NCBI GenBank assembly: GCA_037951105.1
Contig: JBAMJV010008502.1
Location: forward strand, 20,384 to 84,383
Source: Echinarachnius parma
Lineage: Eukaryota; Echinodermata; Echinoidea; Clypeasteroida; Echinarachniidae
Direction: 5' to 3'
DNA length: 64,000 nucleotides
Position numbers and translations under genes: made by a program
The notes under the pieces: model-generated
What the model was told of the DNA's origin: nothing
Databases searched by the model: none
Seen by the model: the letters and a program-made list of their open reading frames with translations, nothing else
Part shown: positions 10,931 through 22,830 of the stretch, one piece after another
How the letters are laid out: every line of letters starts with the position of its first letter
How positions within the stretch are numbered: the first letter of the stretch is position 1

Positions 10931-11950
10931 TAAGTTCAACTTAGAATCTTTGTGAAACACCCCACTGGTCTCAATCAAACAACAAAGCATCCTCGCATAT
11001 AAAAGAAGGGGACGAATCACAGGATTTTGACTTTTTGGATGAAAAAATAAGAATTTTCATATTTTCTCTCTTCTATTTCACCCTATTGTCAGGATTTTCA
11101 TGTAGCCTAAAGAAGAAAAAAAATTATGATTAATGATGATGATTTGAGGCAATAACCAAACCTCAAAGTCTAGACCTCTCGCTTCAGTCCAGCACAAGTG
11201 TGTATTCCTAATTAGCTCCATGGTCTGAAATTAGCCGCACCTTTTTTGTTTGGCTTGTAAGCTGTGGTCAATTTGAGATTGCTATCAAGGGCAGCCGGCA
11301 AAGTCAGAAATGAAATAAACTGTGCAGCTTGAAAGTCACCATTGACAATAAACTGTTTGGAATAAATGTTGTAAACTTGGATAAAAGATTGTTTTTATTC
11401 TTCTCTATCCAATTATATAAATGTGCTTGGTTAAATTGGGAATATTTCCTGAGGGCTATCATTTACAATAGACAGTAAAGTGAGACAAATAAAGGGGAAA
11501 TCTTTTGCTCGTCCATTTATCAGCGGTCAGTGACTCTTATCCTTTTGAGTAATATGCCGTTATCGGTGAACTTGATAACCCACAGTGCTGAAATGATTTT
11601 CCTTTACATTGATCTTCAAGCAAATTAATAAAGTTGGGGAGACAAAAGAGATACATCAATTTGTAGTAATTGTCAGGTAGAGCGCTAGGGTTACCTTTTT
11701 TTAATACAAATGTTCTTCTTTTTTTTCCCCAAATGCTTTCTTCTTGTGAAGGTATACTTCTTTTCTATCAAGTGGAGAATACGCATGATGCGATTCAACC
11801 AACTGCTTTGATGAATAGAGCAGTTTTAAAGTGACTTCCATTGAGGTCTTTCAAATTGTTCACCACAAAATTAAATTCTAGCCAGTAATAGAGGTCAAGT
11901 TGTAGCATAGGCATTGTGGAGATCATAGTTTGAATTTGATAAGGCGGATA
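10931..11950. other. Unassigned sequence
   Basis: No repeat partner or credible exon seen. Confidence 0.4.
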
Positions 11951-11954
11951 CAAT

Positions 11955-12055
11955 TTAGATGATGATGATGACAATGACGATAGCAACAATGAAGATGCTG
12001 ACGATGACAATGATGCAGGAGGAGGAGGAGGAGGAGGAGTAGGAGGAGTAGGAGA
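11955..12055. repeat. GAT and GGA trinucleotide tracts
   Basis: GATGATGATGAC-type units grade into a (GGA)n run at about 12018-12055. The proline/serine-rich minus-strand frame across it is an artefact. Confidence 0.85.
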
Positions 12056-12834
12056 GGGATGTTTTAAATTCAAATTCATTTAATATCTACCTTGTTTAAA
12101 ACATTATATGAGTTATGAATATTAGCCTGCTGTTAAAAACATGAGGATTGATGTTAGAAAAATAACTTGTTTGTATGCTCAAATATATGCTGATAAACAT
12201 GAAAACACCTACATCAGCACCTTTGGAAGTAGTGATCGCGGTATTTTATGAATGGGCTCCCCTCCAGACGAAAGAATGCCAGTACGTTCACCTCCTGAGC
12301 AATTTGAGGGGCGGGGCATTTCTTTTTTTCATTATCCCCTCTGACTTCTTTTCAAACTTCCTCAAAATGTCACGTCGAATAAAAGATTTTCTTTTCTCTC
12401 CTTTGGAGGGTTTTATTTCACCGGACAAATTTGGGTAAATGAGCGCTCAGCATGGTGGACCATTATGTGGTCTGCCTGGTCCTTCTACTGGGGTCATTTG
12501 CCAGTCCATGTACTGTTCCACGTAAAAACCTACGGAACGTCCTCGTTTTATTCAGCCAAAAGATGCCCCGAAGCCACACAGTTATTGAGTGACTGGCTTT
12601 GTCACCTTGGTAATTTAGCTTGGCAGGGCTGGCTGGGTGAGAGCTGGGTTAGAGGTTTGGTGAGATGGGGAGATGCTTGTAGTAATGTTGGGAGTTGTTC
12701 GCCACTGCCTTCGGCGCATTAAAGGCCCGTTAACTCATTTGAGGCGGTTTGTTTACGTATAACACACATTCTGCTTACACCCTAGCCCAAGCATTTCGAC
12801 AATGTCATCACCATCCCCAGCAGTATTTTATCTT
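12056..12834. other. Unassigned sequence
   Basis: Two plus-strand frames of about 85 codons occur, but neither has a recognisable domain or a convincing splice pair. Confidence 0.4.
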
Positions 12835-12900
12835 CATAATAATCATCGTTGTCGTCATCTTCATCATCATCTTCATCATCATCATCATCATCTTCTTTGC

Positions 12901-12966
<66 letters not shown>

Positions 12967-13020
12967 TGCCATCGTCATCTCAATAACCATCACCATCACC
13001 ATCATCATCGCCATCACCAA
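12835..13020. repeat. (ATC)n microsatellite
   Basis: About 20 perfect CAT units at 12901-12965 flanked by imperfect CATCTT, GCCATC and ACCATC units. Poly-His, poly-Ile and poly-Met frames result. Confidence 0.95.
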
Positions 13021-13059
13021 CTTCACACAACTTCATTGTGTTGTTTTGTGTACCTTCTT

Positions 13060-13124
13060 ACTCGGGCTGGGGTCTATGGAGAATACATATTATAGCAAAA
13101 TCAGTCAGTCCTGAACGGGGTTAA
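13060..13124 (-). repeat. Miniature repeat M2, reverse copy
   Basis: GGCTGGGGTCTATGGAGAAT is the reverse of the M2 core ATTCTCCATAGACCCCAGCC; the copy ends GGGGTTAA. Related copies are at 27711, 28547, 30012, 31213 and 32116. Confidence 0.65.
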
Positions 13125-14605
13125 TCTTGTAACACTGATCTCAATCACAGTTTGATCAAATTTAAAAAGAAATGTTTTTCCTTTTATGACAACCCAAAGT
13201 TGGGGTGCAGTTAATACATGGGTGCGGTTTATACACTGGCAAATACGGTACCCATAATAATGCAGCCATACCCTTGCACTGGCTAGAAATTACAATTTTC
13301 CCCATTTATTATTGGGAGGGTGTATGTAGGTTTTGGGAGGTGTCCAACAATAACAACCATGAACTCCAAGGGGACAAAATAACTTTCAAGAAATGAGATT
13401 GAATCTAGCCTAAAGAGAAAAGAAGAAAAAAAATGCATTAAATTTTCATGAATGAAAATTATTCTCTCATATATATCGCTTGTATGTTTGCTAGGAAAAC
13501 TTGATATTGAAACTTGTAAACGCAGAGAAAGAGAACAAAAAGTTGACTAATTTTCATGAATGATTTGCCTGTCATATTTCACAAATTTGAAGCCACAATA
13601 TATAGCTATGTAGAAAAAGAATGAAGTGCCTACACTTGTTCTTCTGTGAATGGAGCTTATTTATGTGCCTTTCTTTCATATTTATGGGAAAAGGGGGAGC
13701 TAGCAGTGAGAAACAAATCCACACTTCTCTGTTTATGAGTCATATTGATTTGGAAATATGGTTTTTATTTTTTCTCATTATATACTCAAATAAGTATTTG
13801 TTATTAATGAAATTATATTGTTCACATGTTTTATTTATATAGTTGCTTTGGTTTTTAATGCAAGATGGAAGTTGATAAAGAATACAAACACGTAAACCTA
13901 TTTATTGTATGAATGAACTACATTATATACGGTACTTATTTTTGTCATATTGTCGGGTGAGAGCAAGAAGGGCCCTTAGTCAATTTTTGGCTGAATTCAG
14001 TTCTGTATACCATCTTGTAGGTTGGATACTACTCTATGTGATGCCACATTTTCAGATATTTATTATTTCAAATTTTGTGAATATTTATCAGAAATCAAAG
14101 ATATCAAAATTGGGTTACTACCAATTTTGTGTTATAAATGTGAATTGTACAAAAATGCATCAACATGTTTTTGTTTATTTCATGTAAATTTGTTTATGAA
14201 TTATTCTGGGTCAAAACAAAGTATGTGTTTATGCTGTAAAAATATGACAGCCGAGATATTTTGCCACATTCTTCCTCAAGTAATACATGCATTGCTGTTT
14301 TCAAAATCACACAATACATTGCAGAATAGAGTGGGAGGTAGTATATCTTATAATTTTAATAAATCAAATATTTTGGTGGTGAATTATTCTGGGTCTAAAT
14401 TATATAATTCTGCTGCAATAATCACTAATTTGCTTGTTAGAATGCCATATTTCTAAGATCACAAATTTCTCTGTCAGAATGCCGTAGGGGATTTACTATT
14501 AATAAATAAAATTAATTTCAAGCAAATATTATAATGAAATTTGGTAGTGGGCGGCCACCAGAGCAAACAATTTAAATTAAAGAAGTCTACATTACCTCAA
14601 ACATG
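13125..14605. other. Unassigned AT-rich sequence
   Basis: A 144-codon plus frame at 14022-14456 repeats the peptide NYSGSK twice because of a duplicated 18-bp phrase (GAATTATTCTGGGTC near 14198 and 14382). No domain or splice evidence supports it. Confidence 0.4.
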
Positions 14606-14972
14606 TCTTGGGCAATTCCATGATTAGGTGGACATGACCCCAAAATTTCAAAGTGTCTTTTTCTTACATTTTTTGGTTGTATATGATTAAAGACACATCA
14701 AAATTACTGGAAAGGTTATTTATTTTACTTTGACTGTGGTAAAAGTGGGTTAAAATAGCGAATTTATATTGGTTATATTTTCCTGTGTTATTTCTAATGT
14801 AAGTTAAGAAAAAGTTGATTATGCCATTATGAGCATGAAAATACACAAGACCTTACAAACTTATCATATTTATTTAGTGAGTACAATGCTCTAATAGATT
14901 TATCATGCAAAATTAAGAATCTGAGTTGCTTATGCCAACAGTGAGTGAAATTAAAAACCATTGGTATGCCAT

Positions 14973-15201
14973 GTAACGTTACTAACCAAAACATGGATTT
15001 ATTTTTCTATAGAGAGAATGCAATGCCTTATAATATTCCTACTTCAAATTTTTCTCTTCCAGGCAATGCTCTATCAAAATTAAGGAACAAATTTTACAAA
15101 TATTATATGATGTATTAACTATAAGCAGTCAAAATCTGTAACGTTACTAACCATGTAACGTTACTAACCAGTCTATGATACAGAGTGTAACGTTACTAAC
15201 C
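14973..15201 (+). repeat. Left cluster of GTAACGTTACTAACC words in G2
   Basis: Exact 15-bp copies at 14973, 15138, 15155 and 15187. The first ten bases, GTAACGTTAC, are a palindrome. Confidence 0.95.
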
Positions 15202-15514
15202 ATAACAACAGTGAAATAGACACTTATAAGCTGGCCCTAATCAAAAGTGAGTGAAAGGATATGTAAAGTAAGACAAAAGAGGCCACTTTAGAACAATGGA
15301 TGATCAATTTTTTTAAAGTAATGTGAGTTATTCAACCATGTGCAGCATCCCATGTGTGCAGCATCTCATATCTATGCTCTATGCAAGAACATGTGCAGTA
15401 TATGATGTTCAGCGAGCAGTATTTTAGTGTAAACTCCTCATAAATCTTTCTCCTAGAAAGTAGTCATTGGAAAATACAGTTGACTCTACTTTGACGAGCA
15501 GCGACCTGTCTTTG

Positions 15515-15520
15515 GTAAGT
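15515..15520 (+). other. Splice-donor-like GTAAGT in G2
   Basis: CTTTG followed by GTAAGTTG is a strong donor match. It lies about 600 bases upstream of an acceptor-like site at 16113 in the same element. A segment between an acceptor-like CTCCTAG near 15458 and this donor has stops in all three frames, so any exon here would be untranslated. Confidence 0.3.
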
Positions 15521-16113
15521 TGAATTATTGTAGTAATTATAATCTTAATTATCATTTATACCCTATATCAAGGTATTTTGTTGTACTGAATACACTGTGT
15601 ACAGTTTACACTGATTAATGATAATGATGTATATTGTATTTACAGTGAAAACTAATATATTGATATAAAACATATATATTGTAATGGATTACATAAACTT
15701 ACAAGTGTATATTTAATGTAATTACACTGTCCAGAGATGTTTATGTTTGTGTGTTTTTAGGGGTGCATTATGATTAGCCATGTCGGTTGCCATAGAAACT
15801 TGTATGTACAAAAAACATCTTTAGTGATGAAGCACTTGCAAAAAGTAGTATTTTAATTTTGTGAAAACTTCTAAGGGATACAACAAGAATCTTAAAACCA
15901 ATTTTGTGACTGAAATATTTTACAGGTATACTATATTTGTAACAATTGTTTTATCTCATTTGTTTGTGTCATGTGGGAACTTTCCAACACTCATTCAAGT
16001 ATTCTACTCTGCAATATGATGCAGAAAATGTTCATCTTAATTAATTACTACTTGCCTATCTTTTAGTTCATGAATACATTATATTTTGTTTTTATTTATT
16101 TTTCTATCTGTAG

Positions 16114-16391
16114 GTCATGAAGCAAAATCAATAGTGAACTTGAAGAGGACTGGCAAGTATGAGAAGTACAAAGATAAGAAAGCAGTTACCATGAAGAGGA
16201 GCTGGGAGGAGAAAAAGATGCAAGAACATTCCCTACCAAAATGTGTGCAAAAACAGCTCCAAATCAAGAAGAAACTAGCTACAAACAAACATCTCTTTTT
16301 AGAATTCTATCTCTCCAATGAGTTTTGTATTAAAACACACATAATTATTTTATTTACACAAAGCTACATGTATTTGAATTTGATACTATGA
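16114..16391 (+). CDS. Lysine-rich exon-like segment inside G2, unrecognised
   Basis: A pyrimidine-rich tract ending TTTCTATCTGTAG precedes an open frame that begins at phase 1 (GHEAKSIVNLKRTGKYEKYK) and stays open to a stop at 16389-16391. About the first 60 codons look coding: GC is higher, lysine codons are mixed AAG/AAA, and KDKKAVTMKRSWEEKK is a plausible basic helix. The last 35 codons are AT-rich and look non-coding, so the true end may be near 16290. I do not recognise the family. It could be the last exon of a decayed transposase or a captured host exon. An ATG at 16086 lies before the acceptor and is unlikely to be the start. Confidence 0.35.
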
Positions 16392-16818
16392 ACAAAGTAC
16401 TATTTAATTTTTTTGTAAGAATCCGAATGTAACATTAATTGGATTATTGAACAAGTCAACAAATGACCATTTGGATTGATAGATCTCTACTCAATATTTG
16501 CCTGCTAAAATACTACAAATATTGAATCTAAATGCTTGCAAATAAACAGTTAAATGGTATTACAAAGTATGCATTATTAACCTACCATTTGATGAACTTT
16601 GGTGAACTATGGAATGTATCGGATAAGATATGTTTTCAAACAGTTTTCTTGTTTCAAGTTGTGAGTTAAGAGTTTCTAGTTAAAGAATTTAAAAGTTAAG
16701 AGTAATATGGATAGTTAGGTTGATTTACTTGTAATTCCTAAGTATTACTTGTGATTTTGAGGCGAAGGGAGGTTAAAAAAATGATGTTTGGTAACTTTTA
16801 CCTTTGCACGGACAAAGT

Positions 16819-17213
16819 GTAACGTTACTAACCGTAACGTTACTAACCATGATTTTGGAGCCTAATGAAAAAAATATGAGTCAAGATGCTTTAATTATTG
16901 GCTGAAACATGTGCCAACTAACTAGAAGTAAAATGAATATGGCACTTTGTTGGAATTATCTAAGGTTTTAGAAGACTTCTCATTTGAAAACATTGATTTT
17001 TTTCCCATGTCCTTTTTTTGTAACGTTACTAACCGACAATAAAAGTTGCCATGGCGACGCGAATATTATTTCAATTGTGTTCATTTTTTTTTTGTATTAT
17101 AGACCTAGGGTGGGTGAACATGTTGTAACATGATTGTGACTTGAAATGAATAGATGGTGGTGTTATAGTAGAATATGTTATGAAAATATGCTCTAAATGT
17201 AACGTTACTAACC
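16819..17213 (+). repeat. Right cluster of GTAACGTTACTAACC words in G2
   Basis: Exact copies at 16819 and 16834 (directly adjacent), 17020 and 17199. The last abuts the right TIR with one intervening base. Confidence 0.95.
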
Positions 17214-17229
17214 GTGGAATTGCCCTCTT

Positions 17230-18335
17230 TGTATTTTCCTGCCATACAAATATAAATAGCATAAATACATTTTTTACTCAAATATCCTACCTCTCGATTT
17301 CCAGAACTTTGAATATTTTTTAGTCTACTTCAACCAAAATTACTGATATTCTATAGGATATTTATGGAAACTTTACAATTATTGTCAATAGTGAAAAGAG
17401 TGTTGGTATTGGTTTTTACTTTTGTTGAATTCTTCTTTTTTCTTTCTTTTTTTACACTGTGTTTGTTTTGTTTTTCATTCATTCTGCCTCAAATATACTC
17501 CCACGATTTCCCAAACTTTGTATAGTATTTTAGTTATACTTAAACCCAGATAACCATATAAAATTATATTTTGCATATGTTCATTTATAAACTGTTTATA
17601 GGAAATAGTATATTTTTTCCTTTTTAATACTTTTAATTCTCCTTTTTATATAACTTTCCATTTTCTTTATTTCATGTTCAGTTTATATTCTATTTTCCTT
17701 TCATTTTGTATTTAAATAGTATCTATTTTATTTCCTCTAATTTTTTTTCTTTTCTTTTCATATATATTTGCCTTGAAAAAAGGAAGGAAGGAAATTAGGC
17801 GTAAAAAAGAAGTCTAGGAGCGAGAAACGTTCCCTTTCCGACTGTTCTTGGCTGTGTGTGCTGAATATGGCGCCCAAAGTGCAAATACATGTAGTCGGCA
17901 TACAGTCATCACAGACGGTTATTAAAAGTACATGTATTTCCTTTAGTTGAAATTGGGCCAAAATAATTTGAAATATGGTACAGAAAGTGCAAATACTTGC
18001 ACTGGTAGTGACTTTGACAATGAATTTTTGAACTATTGTTACAAAAAAAAATTCCTGAACTTAATGTTATGTTCTGTATGTATGTTCACACAAGTTTATA
18101 TTTTATTGTTTTTGTTGATACATCATGTATTTATGCACTTCTCAATTATTTTAACCCATTGACTATATGCATGAAATTCAGAACTGTTGTATAAGTATTA
18201 TTAAAAGAATATTCTAGTTTGGGGCTAACAAGACTTGTTGCCTTTAATATAACTTGCCTGAATGAGCCGACATAGAAACGTATACATTCCAGCTCTAAAT
18301 AGGTTAATATTGAAAAACCTTGAACAGTATTTAAA
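17230..18335. other. Unassigned T-rich sequence
   Basis: Long T-rich stretches at 17400-17760. No repeat partner and no credible exon. Confidence 0.4.
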
Positions 18336-19440
18336 ACAAAATGAAGAGAGGATATGATATATCACCTATATTTACACCTCATTGCAGTAGGAATTGTCTA
18401 GCAAAAGTTCCTGTTTACTGATTGACATCTAGGTAAAGAATGACTATAAGTTAACAGAAACATTTCTGTCTAGATAATATGTCTACTCTATCAAGAAAAG
18501 AATGAATTAGCTTATTTTACCAATAACAAACAACAGAAAAGGGGGATATGATATAACACCTAAATATAATTACACTTTTACACCTCATTACTACCATAGA
18601 TATATTCTATCATAAGTCTTTGTTTACTGATTGTCCTAACAGAAGTATGTCTGTCTAGATGTGTCTTCATCGTCAACCTGCTCCAATATCGATGGTGATT
18701 GATTGATAAAATTCCATGCAAAACTAAACAAATGTACTTTTCGCAACTCATTAGTCTAGAAACTGTCTAGCAAAAACTCCTGTTTACTAATTGTCACAAA
18801 TCTGAATGATCAAAATAGAAACATCTATTGTCTAGATTTATTTGTCTGTACTAACCACCAGGATTGTGAATGATTTGAAATCCCATGAATATGAAAAAGA
18901 AATGAAAATAAAAGAGTTATCTGCATCATATTAGCCTAGAAACTGTCTAACAAAAGTTCCTGTTCCTAATTATCACAAGCCCTAATGATAAAAAAGAAAC
19001 ATCTCATTGTTTAGATGTATTTGCCTCTACTACCCACCTAGATTGTGATTGAAATCCCAGGAATAAGACAAATTAAAGTAAATAGAGAGCTATTTGCATC
19101 TCATTAGCCTAGAAACTGTTAACAAAAGTCCCAGTTTACTAATTATCACAAGCCCAAATGATCAAAATAGAAACATCTCATTGTTTATAATATTGTATTC
19201 GTCTGTACCATCCACCTGTACTGTAACTAAAAATAAGGATGTGGTTTCAGTTACATACAAATTAAAAGTTCTTTGCATCTCATTAGCCTAGAAAATGTCT
19301 AACAAAAGTTCCTGTTTACTAATTATCACATGCCTTAATGATCAAAATAGAAGCATCTCATTGTTTAGATTGTATTCGTCTGTACCATGCACCTGTAACT
19401 AAAAATAAGGATGTGGTCGGAGTTACAGTTAGCAAGAAAA
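18336..19440 (+). repeat. Decayed tandem array, unit about 178 bp, six units
   Basis: The phrase GTCTAGCAAAAGTTCCTGTT recurs near 18396, 18607 (weak), 18765, 18945, 19119 and 19297. Later steps are 174-180 bp. Each unit also has CATCTCATTGTTTAGAT and a CATTAGCCTAGAAA phrase. Open frames here are by-products. Confidence 0.85.
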
Positions 19441-21898
19441 ATATTTTTGTACGAATTAATGATTTCCTGAACACTCATCGATCCTTTCCGGGCCTGTACA
19501 ATAATTACAAAACCATTTCACGTAATTTGGTTGCGCTAACTCCACTATCTTTTCTTGGTAAAAGAGCATTGTTGTTGCATTGTCTTTGTACTACTTGTGA
19601 GAACCTTCGCTTTTGAGAACAGAATATAGTCCTGATATGTTTCAGTTTATCATTTCTCAGGTTTTGTCATTTTCTGTATAAAATGAGGGATAGTGTGTAA
19701 TATTGGTATAAGTTTGTTTGTTTTCATAGTGCTTCTTGCTTATAAAAAGGAAACAAATAATTCAAATTTATCCTGAAACATATTATCTGCAATGCAATCT
19801 ATTTATATTCTTCGGTCAGCTATGTCAATGAGCGGAACATATTGATACATCATGGGTCATTTAATAAAAAACACAAATTTATATAAACGTTTATCCCTTT
19901 TCACTCTATTACAAAAAAAGGAAAATTGATATACCTTCTTGGTCAGCTAGCTATGAAAATATATATACCTTCGGTCACATGCTTCATATTGCGTGTAACA
20001 ATCACATGTTCTGGTCATTGGTTTTTATATCCCCTTGTCATGTACCGGTTAGTGTCAATCCGTGTTTAAGTATCCCGTTATGACATCATTTGTCAGTATT
20101 ACCTTGAGTTAGTCACTTTTGCTTTCCTTTTTATTAAAGAGAATTTGAAAATAATACCAATATGATAACACCAATTTACAAATAGACACCCAGAATGATA
20201 AATTGATATTAATTTTTTCTGTGTAAGTCGTATGCGGTATAGAAGAAAAGGCTTGACACATTAATCCGTAACTACTGTACTAGTTAGCAAATACAAAATA
20301 AGACAATTAAATGCAATCATGTCATTTATTTTCTTTTTTTTAGTTATTTGATGAGATTTTTGTTTTCCTTTTCACAGGGATTTCAATCTAATCCCATTCA
20401 CACACCCATTTTTAAAATATTTTTTTTACTGAATCACTTCTTTACTTTATTCAGTTATATCATGATATTTGATGTTCCCAGGTATGACAATGTACTTCCA
20501 TTCAAACACCCACGTCTAACCTCACACCCACCTCATAAATCCGAAGAAAACAATAAAAATGAGAATAGATCTTTCATTTGTGACAACTAGAATTATATCT
20601 CTTCATCAAATCTGTGTTGAATTCTTTTTATGAATAGTGGTTACCTGAAATCAATGACAAAACATAAGCTAAATGTATGTTTATATTTTTAGATATACTA
20701 TTTTAGTTTAAAAGAATTGTGCAAATATGGTTCTTTTGTAAAACATCACTGTTATTATAGGTTCACTTGATGTCATTTTAATGTATCAATTTGCCTAATG
20801 TGTGTGTTTGTTTGTATAAAGGTCTTTAAATAAACAATTATGTGTGTGGGAACTGGATAAACAGAGTCATTAAACATTTGTTTGTACCACCGAACATATC
20901 GCTTTTTTCCCCTCAAAGACACAATTTTATTTTGTAATGGTCCATGAAAAAAGTGACAAAATTATCAGCTACATTTGTAAAAAAAAAAAATACAAAATAA
21001 CTGAATTACTGGTTGATTAACCATGCATATCCTTTGTTTGTTGTCTCTTTTCTCTATATCTCGGCCATGCTCTACCCATCATCCGTACCACTTGGCTTAC
21101 TACAACAATACTTATGTGTGGGACTACATTAACAGGTGAGTGACTTTTAGTGGATTTTTGCACCTCTTTGTGACAATTGGTTTGAAACTTCTGGGGTGCC
21201 GCTCGTTTATAATTCATCTTTTTTAATGAAATATCAGTGAAAAAAAATGAAGGGGGGAAAAAACACGAAAATCATGTGGGTTTCATTGTTCACTTGTTGT
21301 AAGCTCTGAACATCAACAGTAAGTGATGGGTGTGTATATGTATGAAATGCTTGTGTGTACATACAACATGCTTGTATGGGTGTGTATATGTATACAAAAC
21401 ATTTTTTTTAAATTTCATAGTCACTAATTAAATTCTCACAATAATCAAGTTTTTGAGAATGAACACACAAATATATACATTTATATAATATCCTATATGC
21501 CTTCCCCTTGGAATTCAACATTTTCATGAAGTGATCCATAATCCTCATAAGATTTTCCCAAAGTGATATTTGGGACTTCAATCAAATAAAACACTAGCAT
21601 CATCGTTAGATCCTTCTGAATGATATGTGAAAGTTTCATCGAAAAAGAAAACTATTAACCTAGTGAAAAAAGATGAAAATTGATGTAGGATTTTTATTAC
21701 CAACTGCCTAATTGATTTTGACTACAATCGAAAAGCGTTTCGGAACACTTTTCAATTCAATCATCAATATCTCCATAATGAGGCAGACATTTCAAAATCA
21801 GAACCCATTTCATTCTTCTGTGACCATAAGTCAAACAATAAGGTACAAGAGAAGTGTGTTCGTTCCAAGTGATTTTCAGTTGGTTGAATTTGACAAAG
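19441..21898. other. Unassigned AT-rich sequence
   Basis: No repeat partner, RNA gene or exon-like frame was identified in about 2.4 kb. Confidence 0.4.
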
Positions 21899-21975
21899 TC
21901 AATGGACCTACAGGAACCTGGTGAGCTATGAACAAAGTGTGTAGGAATTTCAGAATTTCCAAGGGAACAGGTTTA
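21899..21975 (+). repeat. Miniature repeat M1
   Basis: Contains CAGGAACCTGGTGAGCTATG, ACAAAGTGT and AATTTCAGAATTTCC and ends GGGAACAGGTTTA, matching the forward M1 consensus. Confidence 0.75.
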
Positions 21976-22005
21976 GATGTTGCCATTTCGTTTTTGATAG
22001 ATCTG

Positions 22006-22125
22006 GGGGTGTTGCATAAAGAGTTAGAAAAGTCAGAAAACATGCGCATCCAGGCGCATTTTCTTACTTGCGATTAAGCGCAACTTTGCGATTAATCGCA
22101 ACTCTTTATATGCGACACCCCCCAG
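22006..22125. mobile_element. Short MITE with GGGGGTGTTGCATAAAGAGTT ends
   Basis: The left end GGGGGTGTTGCATAAAGAG and right end CTCTTTATATGCGACACCCC are inverted. Internal GCGATTAAGCGCAACTTTGCGA phrases relate it to 42485-42633 and to the fragment at 49222-49271. Confidence 0.8.
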
Positions 22126-22184
22126 TATTGACTAGTTGTGTAAAAGGTATCCTATATTGACTAGTTGTGTAAAAGGTATCCTAT
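22126..22184 (+). repeat. 29-bp direct duplication
   Basis: ATTGACTAGTTGTGTAAAAG plus nine bases is repeated twice without spacer. Confidence 0.95.
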
Positions 22185-22199
22185 TAGGTATCATATATC

Positions 22200-22510
22200 A
22201 TCCCCATTCACCTCAAACTCAATATCAATATTCACTCCCATGACTATTTAGCTGTCCCCTTGAGATTCTGCCATTTATTTTGTCCCCTGTTGATCTGCAT
22301 TGATTGGTCAGACAAAGAGCGACTCAACCAAACTCGCCTCAAACTCAGTATACACTCCCATTCGTACTTAGTTGTTTCTCTGAGTGAAATTCTTCCGCAA
22401 GTGCTCGAAGATGTAGTTTTAATCCCTCGTCCATTTGCCTGATCTTTATTGACTGGCCGGACAAAGTGATCGTCTCGTCCCGATTCACCGCAACTCAGAC
22501 GTGACAAAAT
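22200..22510 (+). repeat. Tandem repeat, about 130-bp period
   Basis: CACCTCAAACTCAATAT near 22210, CGCCTCAAACTCAGTATAC near 22337 and a weaker CACCGCAACTCAG near 22487 begin successive units. Each has a GATT(G)ACTGG/TTGGTC CAGACAAAG tail. Confidence 0.7.
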
Positions 22511-22647
22511 CAATTCTGCCCCTTTGTGGATTAGCCGAGTGCTGGGCACCAGCACCACCAACACCGTGTAAACAGTGCTAATATTGCATCACTTCCCATT
22601 CTTTTCTTGTCTTCTCTTCTCTTTAGACTTTAGTCCAAGGCTCAAAC

Positions 22648-22830
22648 CTAGCATTAGCCAAATTGTGGCCCACTGGCCAAGGGGCCCTGAAGGCCTACTG
22701 GCCTAGGGCCACTCAAATTGTTCTTGGGGCCATCAGAATTTCATTGATTCCAAATTCCGCTTGCCCAACATGACACATTTCAGAATGTATGATGTCCATT
22801 TTAAAATTTTGTGTTGGGGCCACCAAGTCC
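22648..22830 (-). repeat. Dispersed repeat with GGCCCACTGGCC, inverted relative at 62503-62610
   Basis: CTAGCATTAGCCAAATTGTG followed by GGCCCACTGGCC matches the reverse of GCCAGTGGGCCTGTGCTAAT at 62573-62597. Confidence 0.55.

Larger units (their letters stand above)
14606..17229. mobile_element. Non-autonomous DNA transposon G2 (GGGCAATTCCA TIR, TCTT duplication)
   Basis: Left TIR GGGCAATTCCA (14610-14620) and right TIR TGGAATTGCCC (17215-17225) are flanked by TCTT on both sides (14606-14609, 17226-17229), a clean 4-bp target duplication. Eight exact copies of GTAACGTTACTAACC, all in plus orientation, fall in two clusters, the last one base from the right TIR. The interior otherwise differs from G1. 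A lysine-rich exon-like frame near 16114-16391 may be a leftover transposase exon or captured host sequence. The superfamily is not assignable from this copy. Confidence 0.85.

Noticed and set aside
12749..13114. Poly-Ile, poly-His and poly-Met open frames
   Set aside because: Products of the (ATC)n microsatellite.
14022..14456. 144-codon plus frame with NYSGSK twice
   Set aside because: The repeat comes from a duplicated 18-bp phrase; AT-rich codon use and no splice sites.
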